Shown here one piece after another: positions 55,634-63,421 of a DNA stretch of 64,000 bases. Every line of letters starts with the position of its first letter. The first letter of the stretch is position 1. A program made the translations under genes and the position numbers. Under the pieces are notes generated by a model. That model had not been told where the DNA came from and did no database searches. It saw only the letters and a program-made list of their open reading frames with translations. Origin of the DNA: Rhodopseudomonas palustris (GTDB lineage: Bacteria; Pseudomonadota; Alphaproteobacteria; Rhizobiales; Xanthobacteraceae); contig NZ_CP041387.1 in the NCBI RefSeq assembly GCF_007005445.1, positions 3,728,501-3,792,500 of the forward strand. The letters are read 5' to 3'.

Positions 55634-55879
55634 AGGCACAAGCTCGTTGGGTTGGTTACGCCGCGCTCCGGCGCCGGCCTAGTTGGCATATTCCACGGCC
55701 GCCGAGCAATCCTCGCCACGGCCGCAACCGAGCGACCGCGATCTCCCCGGAGGCGGCGGTTTTCTGCCGGCACCGGCGCTGTTACACAACGCCCACAGCC
55801 GCGCTTCCGCATCCGGGCCGGCGACAACCTGCGTCTTGCCGGCTGTGAGCGGGCAGACCGAGCCGAAATGGAGCGGGCG

Positions 55880-56095
55880 ATGGCCGGCGAGAACGATCTG
55901 AACGACCGCGTCGAGGCGCTGGAAGTGCGCCTGGCGTATCAGGACGAGACGATCGAGGCGCTGAACCAGACCGTCACCGCCCAGTGGAAGCAGATCGACG
56001 CGCTGACCCGGCAGCTCGCCGCCCTCAGCGAACGGCTCGATCAGGCCGAGAGCAGCGCCGGCGCTCCGGCCAACGAGCGTCCGCCGCATTATTGA
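55880..56095 (+). CDS. slyX: SlyX family protein
   Basis: A 71-residue coiled-coil protein. MAGENDLNDRVEALEVRLAY and QDETIEALNQTVTAQWKQID show the heptad pattern, and the C-terminal PPHY is the diagnostic SlyX end. The ATG at 55880 has GGAG 6 bases upstream. An alternative at 55868 would add 4 residues. Its function is unknown. It is divergent from the gamma-glutamyltransferase, with 246 bases between them, and is followed by a family C repeat. Confidence 0.92.
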   Translation: MAGENDLNDRVEALEVRLAYQDETIEALNQTVTAQWKQIDALTRQLAALSERLDQAESSAGAPANERPPHY

Positions 56096-56135
56096 GGGAG
56101 GAGGGCTCGCCCGCTCGAGCGCAAGCCCTTCCCCT

Positions 56136-56236
56136 CGTCATTCCGGGGCGCCGCGTAGCGGCGAACCCGGAATCTCCGCGTCGCAACAACCTCGGGATTC
56201 CGGGTTCGCTCACTTCGTGAGCGCCCCGGAATGACG
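56136..56236. repeat. Palindromic repeat, family C, copy 4
   Basis: CGTCATTCCGGGGCGCCGCG...GAACCCGGAATCTC, spacer GCGTCGCAACAACC, then GGGATTCCGGGTTCGC...GCGCCCCGGAATGACG. It lies between the convergent slyX and AMP-ligase genes. Confidence 0.87.
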
Positions 56237-56249
56237 TTGAGCCGAGGAG

Positions 56250-57788
56250 TTACGACGCCGCCTTCATGCCAAGGCGCTGGTCGCGGAGCTCACGCTTCAG
56301 CACTTTGCCGATCGCGCTACGCGGCAGCGACTCGACAAGCACCACCTCGGCGAGACGCTGGGTCTTGCCGACTTGGCCGTTGGTCCAGGTCTTGAGCTCA
56401 GCCGGGTCGATGCTGCGGCCGGGCCGCGACGCCACGAACGCAACCGGGGTCTCGCCCCATTCTTCCGACGGCATGCCGACGACCGCGACCTCGAGCACGT
56501 CGGGATGCTTGGCGACCACGGCTTCGATATCGCTCGGATAGATGTTGAATCCGCCCGAGATGATCATGTCCTTCTTGCGGTCCATCAGGGTGATGAAGCC
56601 GTCGGCATCGAACCGGCCGACGTCGCCGCTGCGCACCCAGAGATTGCCGTCCTTGTCGGTCCAGAACACCTCGGCGGTCTTCTGCGGCTGATTGAGGTAG
56701 CCCTTCATGATGGTGTCGGAGCGACCGACGATTTCGCCGACCTCGCCGTTGGGCAGGAAGTTGCCGTCCTCGTCGATCATCCGGATCTCATGGCCGGGCC
56801 GCGGCTGGCCGACGGTGTGGAGCTTGTTCGGGAATTCGTGGGCGAGCAGCGTGCACGAACCGCCGCCCTCGGTCATGCCGTAATACTCGGTCAAGCCGCC
56901 GGGCCAGCGCTTGAGGATGTCGGCCTTCAATTCCGGCGCAAACGGCGCGGAGGTGCAGAACTTCATCTGGAAGGACGACAGGTCGAACTGACCGAACTCC
57001 GGCAGCGCCATGATCCGGCGATACTGCACCGGCACCAGCATCGCATGAGTGACGCGATACTTCTGCGCCAGCTCCAGGAAACCGCGGGCATCGAACTTCT
57101 TCATCAGCACGACGGTGCCGCCGCCTGCGAGCGTCGGGTTGAAGCAGACCAGCGTCGTGTTGGAATAGAGCGGCGTCGACAGCAGCGTCACCGCGTCGGG
57201 GCCGTAGCCGATCGGATCGAGCTTGCCGTATTGCGCCCAGCGCATCTGATGGCTGTGGACGATGCCCTTCGGCGTACCGGTGGTGCCCGACGAGTAGATG
57301 ATGTTGAACACCCATTCCGGATCGATCGTCACCGGCGCTGGCTTGCTACCTTCCGGCGCAAGCCAGCGGGTGAACGCTTCGCCGCTGGTGCCATCGTCGA
57401 ACGCCACGCGCTTCACCGCGGCATCGATCTCGGCGTCCTTCATCGCATTGGCGGCGAAGTCGTCGGTGAACAGAATCTTGGCGGCGGAGTCCCGCACCAT
57501 CGCGGAGAAGTCCTTGGCGGTCGACGACGGCGCCAGCGGCGCCACCGCGATGCCGGCGCGCAGAGCGCCGAGGAAAGTCGCCGCATATTCGATCGAGGAC
57601 AGCGCGCAGATCGAGATGGTGTCGGTCGGCTTCAGACCGTCGCGATGGAAGGTCGCGGCGATGCGATCGATCAGCGCATCGAATTCCGCGTAGCGCAATT
57701 GCCGTTCCCCGTCGATCACCGCGATCCGCTCCGGCCGCGCCTGCGCGGTGCCACGAACCAGGGCAGGAAGAGTGATGAAGTCGGGCAT
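56250..57788 (-). CDS. AMP-dependent acyl-CoA synthetase/ligase
   Basis: A 512-residue adenylate-forming enzyme from the ATG at 57788 (MPDFITLPALVRGTAQARPE). It activates a carboxylic acid to acyl-AMP and then acyl-CoA. The P-loop is IIYSSGTTGTPKGIVHSHQM, motif A5 is EYYGMTEGGGSC, A7 is VRSGDVGRFDADGFITLMDR, and the C-terminal PRSAIGKVLKREL contains the catalytic Lys. The pocket cannot be assigned to a specific acid. The Crp/Fnr regulator upstream on the same strand may control it. Confidence 0.94.
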   Translation of the reverse strand: MPDFITLPALVRGTAQARPERIAVIDGERQLRYAEFDALIDRIAATFHRDGLKPTDTISICALSSIEYAATFLGALRAGIAVAPLAPSSTAKDFSAMVRDSAAKILFTDDFAANAMKDAEIDAAVKRVAFDDGTSGEAFTRWLAPEGSKPAPVTIDPEWVFNIIYSSGTTGTPKGIVHSHQMRWAQYGKLDPIGYGPDAVTLLSTPLYSNTTLVCFNPTLAGGGTVVLMKKFDARGFLELAQKYRVTHAMLVPVQYRRIMALPEFGQFDLSSFQMKFCTSAPFAPELKADILKRWPGGLTEYYGMTEGGGSCTLLAHEFPNKLHTVGQPRPGHEIRMIDEDGNFLPNGEVGEIVGRSDTIMKGYLNQPQKTAEVFWTDKDGNLWVRSGDVGRFDADGFITLMDRKKDMIISGGFNIYPSDIEAVVAKHPDVLEVAVVGMPSEEWGETPVAFVASRPGRSIDPAELKTWTNGQVGKTQRLAEVVLVESLPRSAIGKVLKRELRDQRLGMKAAS

Positions 57789-58115
57789 TTCGGTCTCCAC
57801 GTTTCTTGGTTATCGAACTCGAACAAGTGCGCGTCGTTGCGAGGAGCGAAGGGACGCACTGACGCCGCTGAAAAGGCATTCGGCGTCAGCGATCCAGCGC
57901 TCGCCTTTCAACCACTTCGCGCCGCTCGCGTACAGACGTTCGACGGAATCGCCTGTCGAGTTCGGCGTTTCGTTCGATCGGAGACTTGTCGGGACCGCGT
58001 ATTCCGTGTGGCAGACGGCGCACACAATGCTTGCAGCAGGCGCATCATTCCGCAGAACAGCATCGCGGCGTTGCGGTGCAAAATTCTCCAGCACGGGACG
58101 TCTAGCAGGGGAAAG
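57789..58115. other. Gap between the AMP-ligase and Crp/Fnr genes with a hairpin
   Basis: This 327-base gap shows no supported gene. CTGACGCCG (57859-57867) pairs perfectly with CGGCGTCAG (57881-57889) around a 13-base loop. Upstream of it, GTTGCGAGGAGCGAAGGGACGCAC resembles a dispersed repeat type of this bacterial group. The hairpin lacks a T tract on either side and could be a leader structure of the AMP-ligase gene. Confidence 0.45.
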
Positions 58116-58781
58116 CTAGCTTCGCGCCTCTGCCCGATCGTGCAGCACGGCAGCGAGCCGGACGTGATCCACCTCAATGGTGCGATCGTAGCTGATCAGG
58201 CCGAGCTTGCGGAATTTGTTCATGAAGTAGCTGACCCGAGAGCGGGTGGTGCCGATCATCTCAGCCAGCGTTTCCTGGCTGATGTGCGTCGCGATCGGCT
58301 GCGTTTGACCTCCCCCGTCGAATTCGGCGAGGCGCAGCAGCAGACGGGCCAGCCGCTTCTCGCTGCAGTTGAGCAGTTGGTCGAGCAGATCCTCTTCGAT
58401 GCGACGGTTGCGTAGCAACAGATGCCGGACGAACAATTCGGCGAAATCCGGTTGCGCCCGCAATGTCTCGATCAGCCGCGCGCCGGCGATGATCGCCACC
58501 ACACAGTTCTGCATGGCGATCGTGGTGGCACTGCGGATCGGTTCGCCGACCAGACACCCCTCGCCGAAGAACTGACCTGGCGCCACCATGCCGGTTGCCG
58601 CTTCTTTGCCCTGCACCGACAGCACGACGACTTTGATACGCCCCTGCAGCAGCAAATACACACTGTCGGCTTTATCGCCCTGTGCGAAGATCGTCTGATT
58701 CTTGACGAATTTGGTGATCGCGTGGCCGTGACCGAGCTTGCGCAGCAGGTCGCGGGAATCGAAACCAGCCTCCGGCTTCAT
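58116..58781 (-). CDS. Crp/Fnr family transcriptional regulator
   Basis: A 221-residue regulator from the ATG at 58781 (MKPEAGFDSRDLLRKLGHGH). The N-terminal cyclic-nucleotide-binding-type jelly roll shows IFAQGDKADSVYLLLQGRIK and GQFFGEGCLVGEPIRSATTI. The C-terminal winged helix includes ISQETLAEMIGTTRSRVSYF and MNKFRKLGLISYD. No N-terminal Cys cluster of the FNR iron-sulfur type is present, so it is not an Fnr oxygen sensor in the strict sense. Ligand unknown. It is upstream of the AMP-ligase gene. Confidence 0.94.
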   Translation of the reverse strand: MKPEAGFDSRDLLRKLGHGHAITKFVKNQTIFAQGDKADSVYLLLQGRIKVVVLSVQGKEAATGMVAPGQFFGEGCLVGEPIRSATTIAMQNCVVAIIAGARLIETLRAQPDFAELFVRHLLLRNRRIEEDLLDQLLNCSEKRLARLLLRLAEFDGGGQTQPIATHISQETLAEMIGTTRSRVSYFMNKFRKLGLISYDRTIEVDHVRLAAVLHDRAEARS

Positions 58782-58925
58782 GGTCGCCTCCACGGGTCGA
58801 CCGGCATTCCTTCGTGCCGATCAAAGTGCCCCGCAGAATAGACCGCACAGCGCTGAAATCGCTGGTAAATCGGCGTCCCTCGGAATGCTACGGGAACGCA
58901 GCCCCGGATGATTGCGGTATCGCGC

Positions 58926-59339
58926 TCAAACCACCGGGGTGGTGCGCTCGTCGTTCCAGGACAGGCCGAACTGATCCAGCCCTTCGGCCAGGTAATCGCC
59001 GAGCAGCGGCTCGCCGAGCAGATAGCGCGCGGTGCGTCCGTTGCGCCCCTCGGCGGCTTCGCGGCGCAGATCCTCCCATTCCTCGATGCTGCCGTCGCCG
59101 CGGCCCAGCCGCATCAAGGCCACCAGGTCGATCTGCTCTTCCTCGGTCATTGCGCTGATGAAGCCGGCGATCTCCTGAACGACCGGGTCGTCGCCGGTGT
59201 CTTCGAGCACGTCCACCATGTTGTCGTCGGCGCCGTTCGATCCGGAATCGGCATCGCCGTCGCCTTCCTTGACGTCGAATTCACGCGCCTTCTCGATCAG
59301 AAACGCGACCTTGTCGGTCGAAATCGCGAGCTCGGGCAT
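58926..59339 (-). CDS. DUF3775 family protein
   Basis: A 137-residue acidic cytoplasmic protein from the ATG at 59339 (MPELAISTDKVAFLIEKARE). A low-complexity Asp/Gly stretch (DGDADSGSNGADDN) is followed by the DUF3775 core: TEEEQIDLVALMRLGRGDGS, then IEEWEDLRREA and TARYLLGEPLLGDYLAEGLD. Its function is unknown. A GGAGG-like site lies upstream. It stands alone, divergent from the metallo-beta-lactamase-fold gene, with 134 bases between them. Confidence 0.9.
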   Translation of the reverse strand: MPELAISTDKVAFLIEKAREFDVKEGDGDADSGSNGADDNMVDVLEDTGDDPVVQEIAGFISAMTEEEQIDLVALMRLGRGDGSIEEWEDLRREAAEGRNGRTARYLLGEPLLGDYLAEGLDQFGLSWNDERTTPVV

Positions 59340-59473
59340 CGTCCTTCCTCCGTCGTGGTGCGGGTGTCGGCATCGCACGCGCTAACGCACCGCAGCGCGA
59401 GATGATCCATTGCGCCTCAAGCGCAAAACACGCATGTTCGGGCAAAATACGAAGAGCCCGGGAGAAACGTGGG

Positions 59474-60322
59474 ATGGTCTGGACCATCGGCAAGGTCAAA
59501 ATCACAAAAATCGTCGAAATGGAAATGACCGGAGGCACCCGGTTCATCCTGCCGCAAGCCACCCCTCAGGAAATCCAGGCGATGCCGTGGCTGATACCGC
59601 AGTTCGCCAGCGCCGAAGGCCGGTTGACGATGTCGATCCACAGTTGGGTGGTCGAAACGCCGACCCAGCGCATCGTGGTCGATACCGGTCTCGGCAACGA
59701 CAAACAGGGCCGCGGCGTGCCGCATTGGAACGGCCTGGACAAACCGTTTCTGCAGGACTTGGCGAATGCCGGCTATCCGGCGGACAGCATCGACACGGTG
59801 ATCTGCACCCATCTGCACGTCGATCACGTCGGCTGGAACACCAGACTGGTCGACAGCCGATGGGTGCCGACCTTTCCCATCGCGCGTTATCTGTTCGGCC
59901 GCACCGAGTACGAGTACTGGAAGACGCATTCGACCGACGCCGCCCACGCTGCAGTGTTCGCTGACTCGGTGCAACCGGTGATCGACGCCGGCGTCGTCGA
60001 TCTGGTCGACAGCGACGCGCAGATCAGTGATGAAATCTCCCTGATCCCGACGCCCGGCCACAGTCCAGGGCACGTCGCACTGCACATTCGCTCCGAAGGC
60101 GAAGAGGCGGTGCTGTCGGGTGACGTCGCGCACCATCCCTGCCAGATGGAGCGGCTGGAATGGTCGTCCAGCTTCGACACCGACCCGCTGCAATCGATCG
60201 AGACCCGGCGGCAATTGTTCTCACGCTTCGCCGACACACCCGCCTTGCTGTTCGGCGGGCATTTCGGCCCCGGCCGGATCGTCCGCGACGGCGACGCCTT
60301 CCGCCTTGTGGCGCTGCCATGA
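59474..60322 (+). CDS. Metallo-beta-lactamase-fold hydrolase
   Basis: A 282-residue dizinc hydrolase from the ATG at 59474 (MVWTIGKVKITKIVEMEMTG), with GGAG 10 bases upstream. The metal motif HxHxDH is in CTHLHVDHVGWNTRLV, with further ligands in IPTPGHSPGHVALH, LSGDVAHHP and FGGHFGPGRI. There is no signal peptide. The extended N-terminal region (ATPQEIQAMPWLIPQF) is typical of the subgroup related to lactonases. The substrate is unknown. It precedes an FAH-family hydrolase by 109 bases on the same strand. Confidence 0.94.
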   Translation: MVWTIGKVKITKIVEMEMTGGTRFILPQATPQEIQAMPWLIPQFASAEGRLTMSIHSWVVETPTQRIVVDTGLGNDKQGRGVPHWNGLDKPFLQDLANAGYPADSIDTVICTHLHVDHVGWNTRLVDSRWVPTFPIARYLFGRTEYEYWKTHSTDAAHAAVFADSVQPVIDAGVVDLVDSDAQISDEISLIPTPGHSPGHVALHIRSEGEEAVLSGDVAHHPCQMERLEWSSSFDTDPLQSIETRRQLFSRFADTPALLFGGHFGPGRIVRDGDAFRLVALP

Positions 60323-60431
60323 CAGGCGATCGCCACGCCTTGCATGACGTGCCCGCGCCGGCATCCGTTGAATTCAACCGACGCCTGATCCATCAATTGG
60401 ACAGCCAGCAAAACTGCGGAGGATACGCGGG

Positions 60432-61274
60432 ATGAAGCTCGTTCGTTACGGCGCTATCGGCCACGAGAAGCCCGGCTTGATCGACAAAGACGGCCAGCTT
60501 CGCGATCTGTCCGGACAGATCGCCGACCTCGCGGGCGACGCGTTTTCACCCGCGAGCCTCGCGAAGTTGGCTGCACTCGATGTCGCCGGTCTGCCCACGG
60601 TGCAGGGCAAGCCGCGGCTCGGCTCGCCGGTCGGCGGCGCGCCAAAATTCATCGCGATCGGGCTCAACTACGCCGACCACGCGGCCGAGGCCAACATGCC
60701 GATTCCGGCCGAGCCGATCGTGTTCATGAAGGCCAACAACTCGCTGTGCGGACCGAACGACGATGTCGAGAAACCTCGCGGCTCGACCAAGCTCGATTGG
60801 GAAGTCGAACTGGCGGTGATCATCGGCACCCGCGCCAAATATGTCGGCGAAGCCGACGCGCTCAACTACGTCGCCGGCTACGCAGTCTGCAACGACGTCT
60901 CCGAGCGTCACTTCCAGCTCGAGCGATTGGGACAATGGACCAAGGGCAAGTCGCACGACACCTTCGGCCCGCTCGGCCCCTGGGTCGTCACCAAGGACGA
61001 GATCGCCGACGTGCACAAGCTGGGGATGTGGCTCGACGTCAACGGCCAGCGCTGCCAGACCGGCTCGACCGCGACCATGATCTTCAACGTGCCCAAGATC
61101 GTGTCGTATCTGTCGGAGCTGATGACGCTGATGCCCGGTGACATCATCACCACAGGCACGCCGCCAGGCGTCGGCATGGGCAAGAAGCCGCCGCAGTTCC
61201 TCGACGTCGGCGACGTCGTCAGCCTCGGCATCGACGGCCTCGGCGAGCAGAAGCAGACCATCGTGGCGGCATGA
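60432..61274 (+). CDS. Fumarylacetoacetate hydrolase family protein
   Basis: A 280-residue FAH-fold enzyme that cleaves or decarboxylates a 2,4-diketo or related acid using a divalent metal. The motif FIAIGLNYADHAAEAN and the metal ligands in LDWEVELAVIIG and NDVSERHFQL are visible, as are KSHDTFGPLGPW and DIITTGTPPGVGMG. The short N-terminal domain (~60 residues) is the bacterial type. Neighbouring hydrolase and GST genes suggest a ring-cleavage or organic-acid catabolic role, but this is inference. Confidence 0.95.
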   Translation: MKLVRYGAIGHEKPGLIDKDGQLRDLSGQIADLAGDAFSPASLAKLAALDVAGLPTVQGKPRLGSPVGGAPKFIAIGLNYADHAAEANMPIPAEPIVFMKANNSLCGPNDDVEKPRGSTKLDWEVELAVIIGTRAKYVGEADALNYVAGYAVCNDVSERHFQLERLGQWTKGKSHDTFGPLGPWVVTKDEIADVHKLGMWLDVNGQRCQTGSTATMIFNVPKIVSYLSELMTLMPGDIITTGTPPGVGMGKKPPQFLDVGDVVSLGIDGLGEQKQTIVAA

Positions 61275-61298
61275 ACCTCTCATACACGCCTCTCGTAC

Positions 61299-61401
61299 GT
61301 CATTCCGGGATGCGCCCTTTTGGGCGCAGGCCAGGAATCCATACTCCCCGCGGCGGTTATGGATTCCGGGTTCGCTCACTGCGTTCGCGCCCCGGAATGA
61401 C
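61299..61401. repeat. Palindromic repeat, family C, copy 5
   Basis: GTCATTCCGGGATGCGCCCTTTTGGGCGCA...CAGGAATCC, then GGATTCCGGGTTCGCTCAC...GCGCCCCGGAATGAC. The arms are less exact than in the other copies (GGGATG in place of GGGGCG). It lies between the FAH-family gene and the GST gene. Confidence 0.85.
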
Positions 61402-61454
61402 AAAGGATAGATTGACCAGGCTCGCGACCAAGTCGTTCCTCTCAGGAGCAACAC

Positions 61455-62072
61455 ATGAAGCTTACCTTCTCCCAAGCCTCGCCGTTCGCCCGCAAGGTGC
61501 GGATCGCGGCGATTGAACTTGGACTGATCGACCAAATCGAGTTCGTGACCGCGATCGTGATCCCGGCGCAAGCCAACGAGCAGTACATGCGCGAGGTCAA
61601 CCCGCTGAAGAAGCTGCCGGCGCTGATCCTCGACAATGGCGAGGTGATCGTCGATTCTTACGTGATCGCCGAATATCTCGACGAGCTCGCCGGCGGAGGC
61701 AGACTGATCCCGGCCTCCGGCCCGGAGCGCTGGCGGGTCAAGAGTGACCACTCGCTGCTGCAGGGCATGCTGGATTCGATGCTGCTGTGCCGTTACGAGA
61801 AGCTGGTGCGGCCGAAGGAATTGTTCTGGCAGGGCTGGTACGACGATCACTGGGCCCGCGCCTGGGCCGGCATGGCGCGGTTCGACCGCGACACCGCGAT
61901 GCTGAACGGACCGCTGACGATCGCGCAGATCGCGCTTGCCTGCGTGCTCGGCTATGCCGATTTCCGCTTTGCCGATTGCGGCTGGCGCACGACCTATCCC
62001 AATCTCGACGCGTTTTATCAGCGGATGATGCAGCGGGAGTCGCTGAAGGTGTCGGTGCCTCCGACTGCCTGA
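61455..62072 (+). CDS. Glutathione S-transferase family protein
   Basis: A 205-residue GST with a thioredoxin-like N-terminal domain (MKLTFSQASPFARKVRIAAI; the active-site Ser is in the SPFARKVR motif). The glutathione-binding cis-Pro loop is in NPLKKLPALILDNGEVIVDS, followed by the all-helical C-terminal domain. The length fits the bacterial beta/zeta-like classes. Its position after an FAH-family gene recalls the isomerase-hydrolase pairs of homogentisate or gentisate pathways, but no ring dioxygenase is in the window. Confidence 0.94.
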   Translation: MKLTFSQASPFARKVRIAAIELGLIDQIEFVTAIVIPAQANEQYMREVNPLKKLPALILDNGEVIVDSYVIAEYLDELAGGGRLIPASGPERWRVKSDHSLLQGMLDSMLLCRYEKLVRPKELFWQGWYDDHWARAWAGMARFDRDTAMLNGPLTIAQIALACVLGYADFRFADCGWRTTYPNLDAFYQRMMQRESLKVSVPPTA

Positions 62073-62088
62073 GCATCGACGGCTCGAC

Positions 62089-62640
62089 TTAGTCGAACAG
62101 GCTCGGCGTGTAGTTGACCGCCGCGCCTTCGATCGCCAGCAGCTTCAGCTTGGTGGCGACGCCGCCATTGGCCGAGAAGCCGCCGGGCTTGTCCCCGGCG
62201 GCGAGCACGCGGTGGCACGGCACGATGATCGGGCACGGATTGCGCCCCAGAGCCTGGCCGACCTCGCGGGACAGCTCGACGCCGCCGAGCTGCTTGGCGA
62301 TGTCGCCATAGGTCAGAGTCTTGCCGGCCGGAATGCTGCGGGCGATGTCGTAGACCCGGCGCTGAAACGCCGAGGTGCCGTCAAGATCCAGCGCAACATC
62401 GGCAAAATCGATCGCTGTACCTTCAAGTAGCGCGACGATGCCATCGATCGCGCGCTGCACGTCCGCCGGCGGCAGCGCTTCCGCGCTGTCGGGGTGACGC
62501 TGGGCGATACGGGCCCATGTCTGCGCTTCGGTCGGCTGCGGCAACTGCACAGCGACGATCCCGCGCGCCCCCCAGACGATGCCGCAGCGGCCGATCGCTG
62601 TGTCGAACAGGACATGACTGTGGTGGCCCATCGGCATCAT
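62089..62640 (-). CDS. ogt: Methylated-DNA-[protein]-cysteine S-methyltransferase
   Basis: A 183-residue suicide repair protein that takes alkyl groups from O6-alkylguanine. The active-site Cys is in CPIIVPCHRVLAAGDKPGGF (PCHRV), and GKTLTYGDIAKQLGG is the DNA-binding HTH region. RNPCPIIV precedes it, as in the family. It is the Ogt type, without an Ada-type N-terminal sensor. It starts at the ATG at 62640 (MMPMGHHSHVLFDTAIGRCG) and converges with the GST gene. Confidence 0.95.
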   Translation of the reverse strand: MMPMGHHSHVLFDTAIGRCGIVWGARGIVAVQLPQPTEAQTWARIAQRHPDSAEALPPADVQRAIDGIVALLEGTAIDFADVALDLDGTSAFQRRVYDIARSIPAGKTLTYGDIAKQLGGVELSREVGQALGRNPCPIIVPCHRVLAAGDKPGGFSANGGVATKLKLLAIEGAAVNYTPSLFD

Positions 62641-62683
62641 GGCGCCGAGAATACGCCCGCCGCGCTCGGCGGGCCACCCGATT

Positions 62684-63232
62684 TCAAGCCGCCGGGAGGT
62701 ACTGCTCGAGTCGCGCGGTGACCGTTGCAAGCAGCTTTTTCGGATCGGCCGGCAGCACATGGGCGCGAGTCGGGTCGAAATCGTAGGCGATGTGATAGGC
62801 GTCGTGCTGATCCTGGGTCAGGAACCACAGCTCGGTGCGGGAGGCCGCAGCGAACACACCGCGCTCCAGCGCCAGCCGGATCCGCTGCCGCGGCGGCCAT
62901 GCCCACAGCCGGTCGCGCAGGATCGCCGCATCGTCGGCGACGTAATGAAAGTCGGCGCCGGGCACCAGTTCGAACGACAGCAGCGCATCCGGCTGATGCG
63001 TGCGGCGGTGCTCGCGGACAGCCCGGGCGAAATTTCGTGCCCGACGATGATTGGTCAGGCCGCGGGCGCGAACCTTGACGGTCGTGATGCGGTCGAGCGG
63101 TTCAGACGATGGAATCGTGGTGATGAGGGTGACGTCGTGCCCGCGACCGGCAAGATGTCGCGCGATCGCGATGCAATCGCGTTCCTTACCGCTTTGCTTT
63201 TCAAGTTGGAAAACCGCCAGCAGGATGTTCAT
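62684..63232 (-). CDS. Truncated glycosyltransferase: N-terminal half of a WaaG-like protein
   Basis: A 182-residue protein (MNILLAVFQLEKQSGKERDC) that aligns with the N-terminal Rossmann domain of the LPS glucosyltransferase WaaG/RfaG. It shows IARHLAGRGHDVTLITTIPS, NHRRARNFARAVREH, VPGADFHYVADDAAILRD and LTQDQHDAYHIAYDFDPTRA, ending at HVLPADPKKLL where the acceptor half should hand over to the UDP-sugar-binding half. That C-terminal domain is absent: the gene ends at 62684 and ogt follows 43 bases on. It is either a broken gene or a single-domain protein with another job. Confidence 0.8.
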   Translation of the reverse strand: MNILLAVFQLEKQSGKERDCIAIARHLAGRGHDVTLITTIPSSEPLDRITTVKVRARGLTNHRRARNFARAVREHRRTHQPDALLSFELVPGADFHYVADDAAILRDRLWAWPPRQRIRLALERGVFAAASRTELWFLTQDQHDAYHIAYDFDPTRAHVLPADPKKLLATVTARLEQYLPAA

Positions 63233-63421
63233 GACGCGGCGGTTCGATCGCGACGGGTCGGGGGTCATTTGACGATGGGCTTATAGCGCGGCGGCGCTGC
63301 GGCGCGCAACGCGGCCGCGCAAATCCCGTCGGAGCCGAGCCGACCGCAGTCGAATGCCAAGCGCACCCTCGGCCCGTGTGACGACCGCGGCACCGATCGC
63401 CACGGCCGCCCAGCACAGATT

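Noticed and set aside
53990..55879. 701-codon plus-strand frame containing slyX at its end
   Set aside because: Only the last 71 codons are real (SlyX); the rest is antisense to the gamma-glutamyltransferase.
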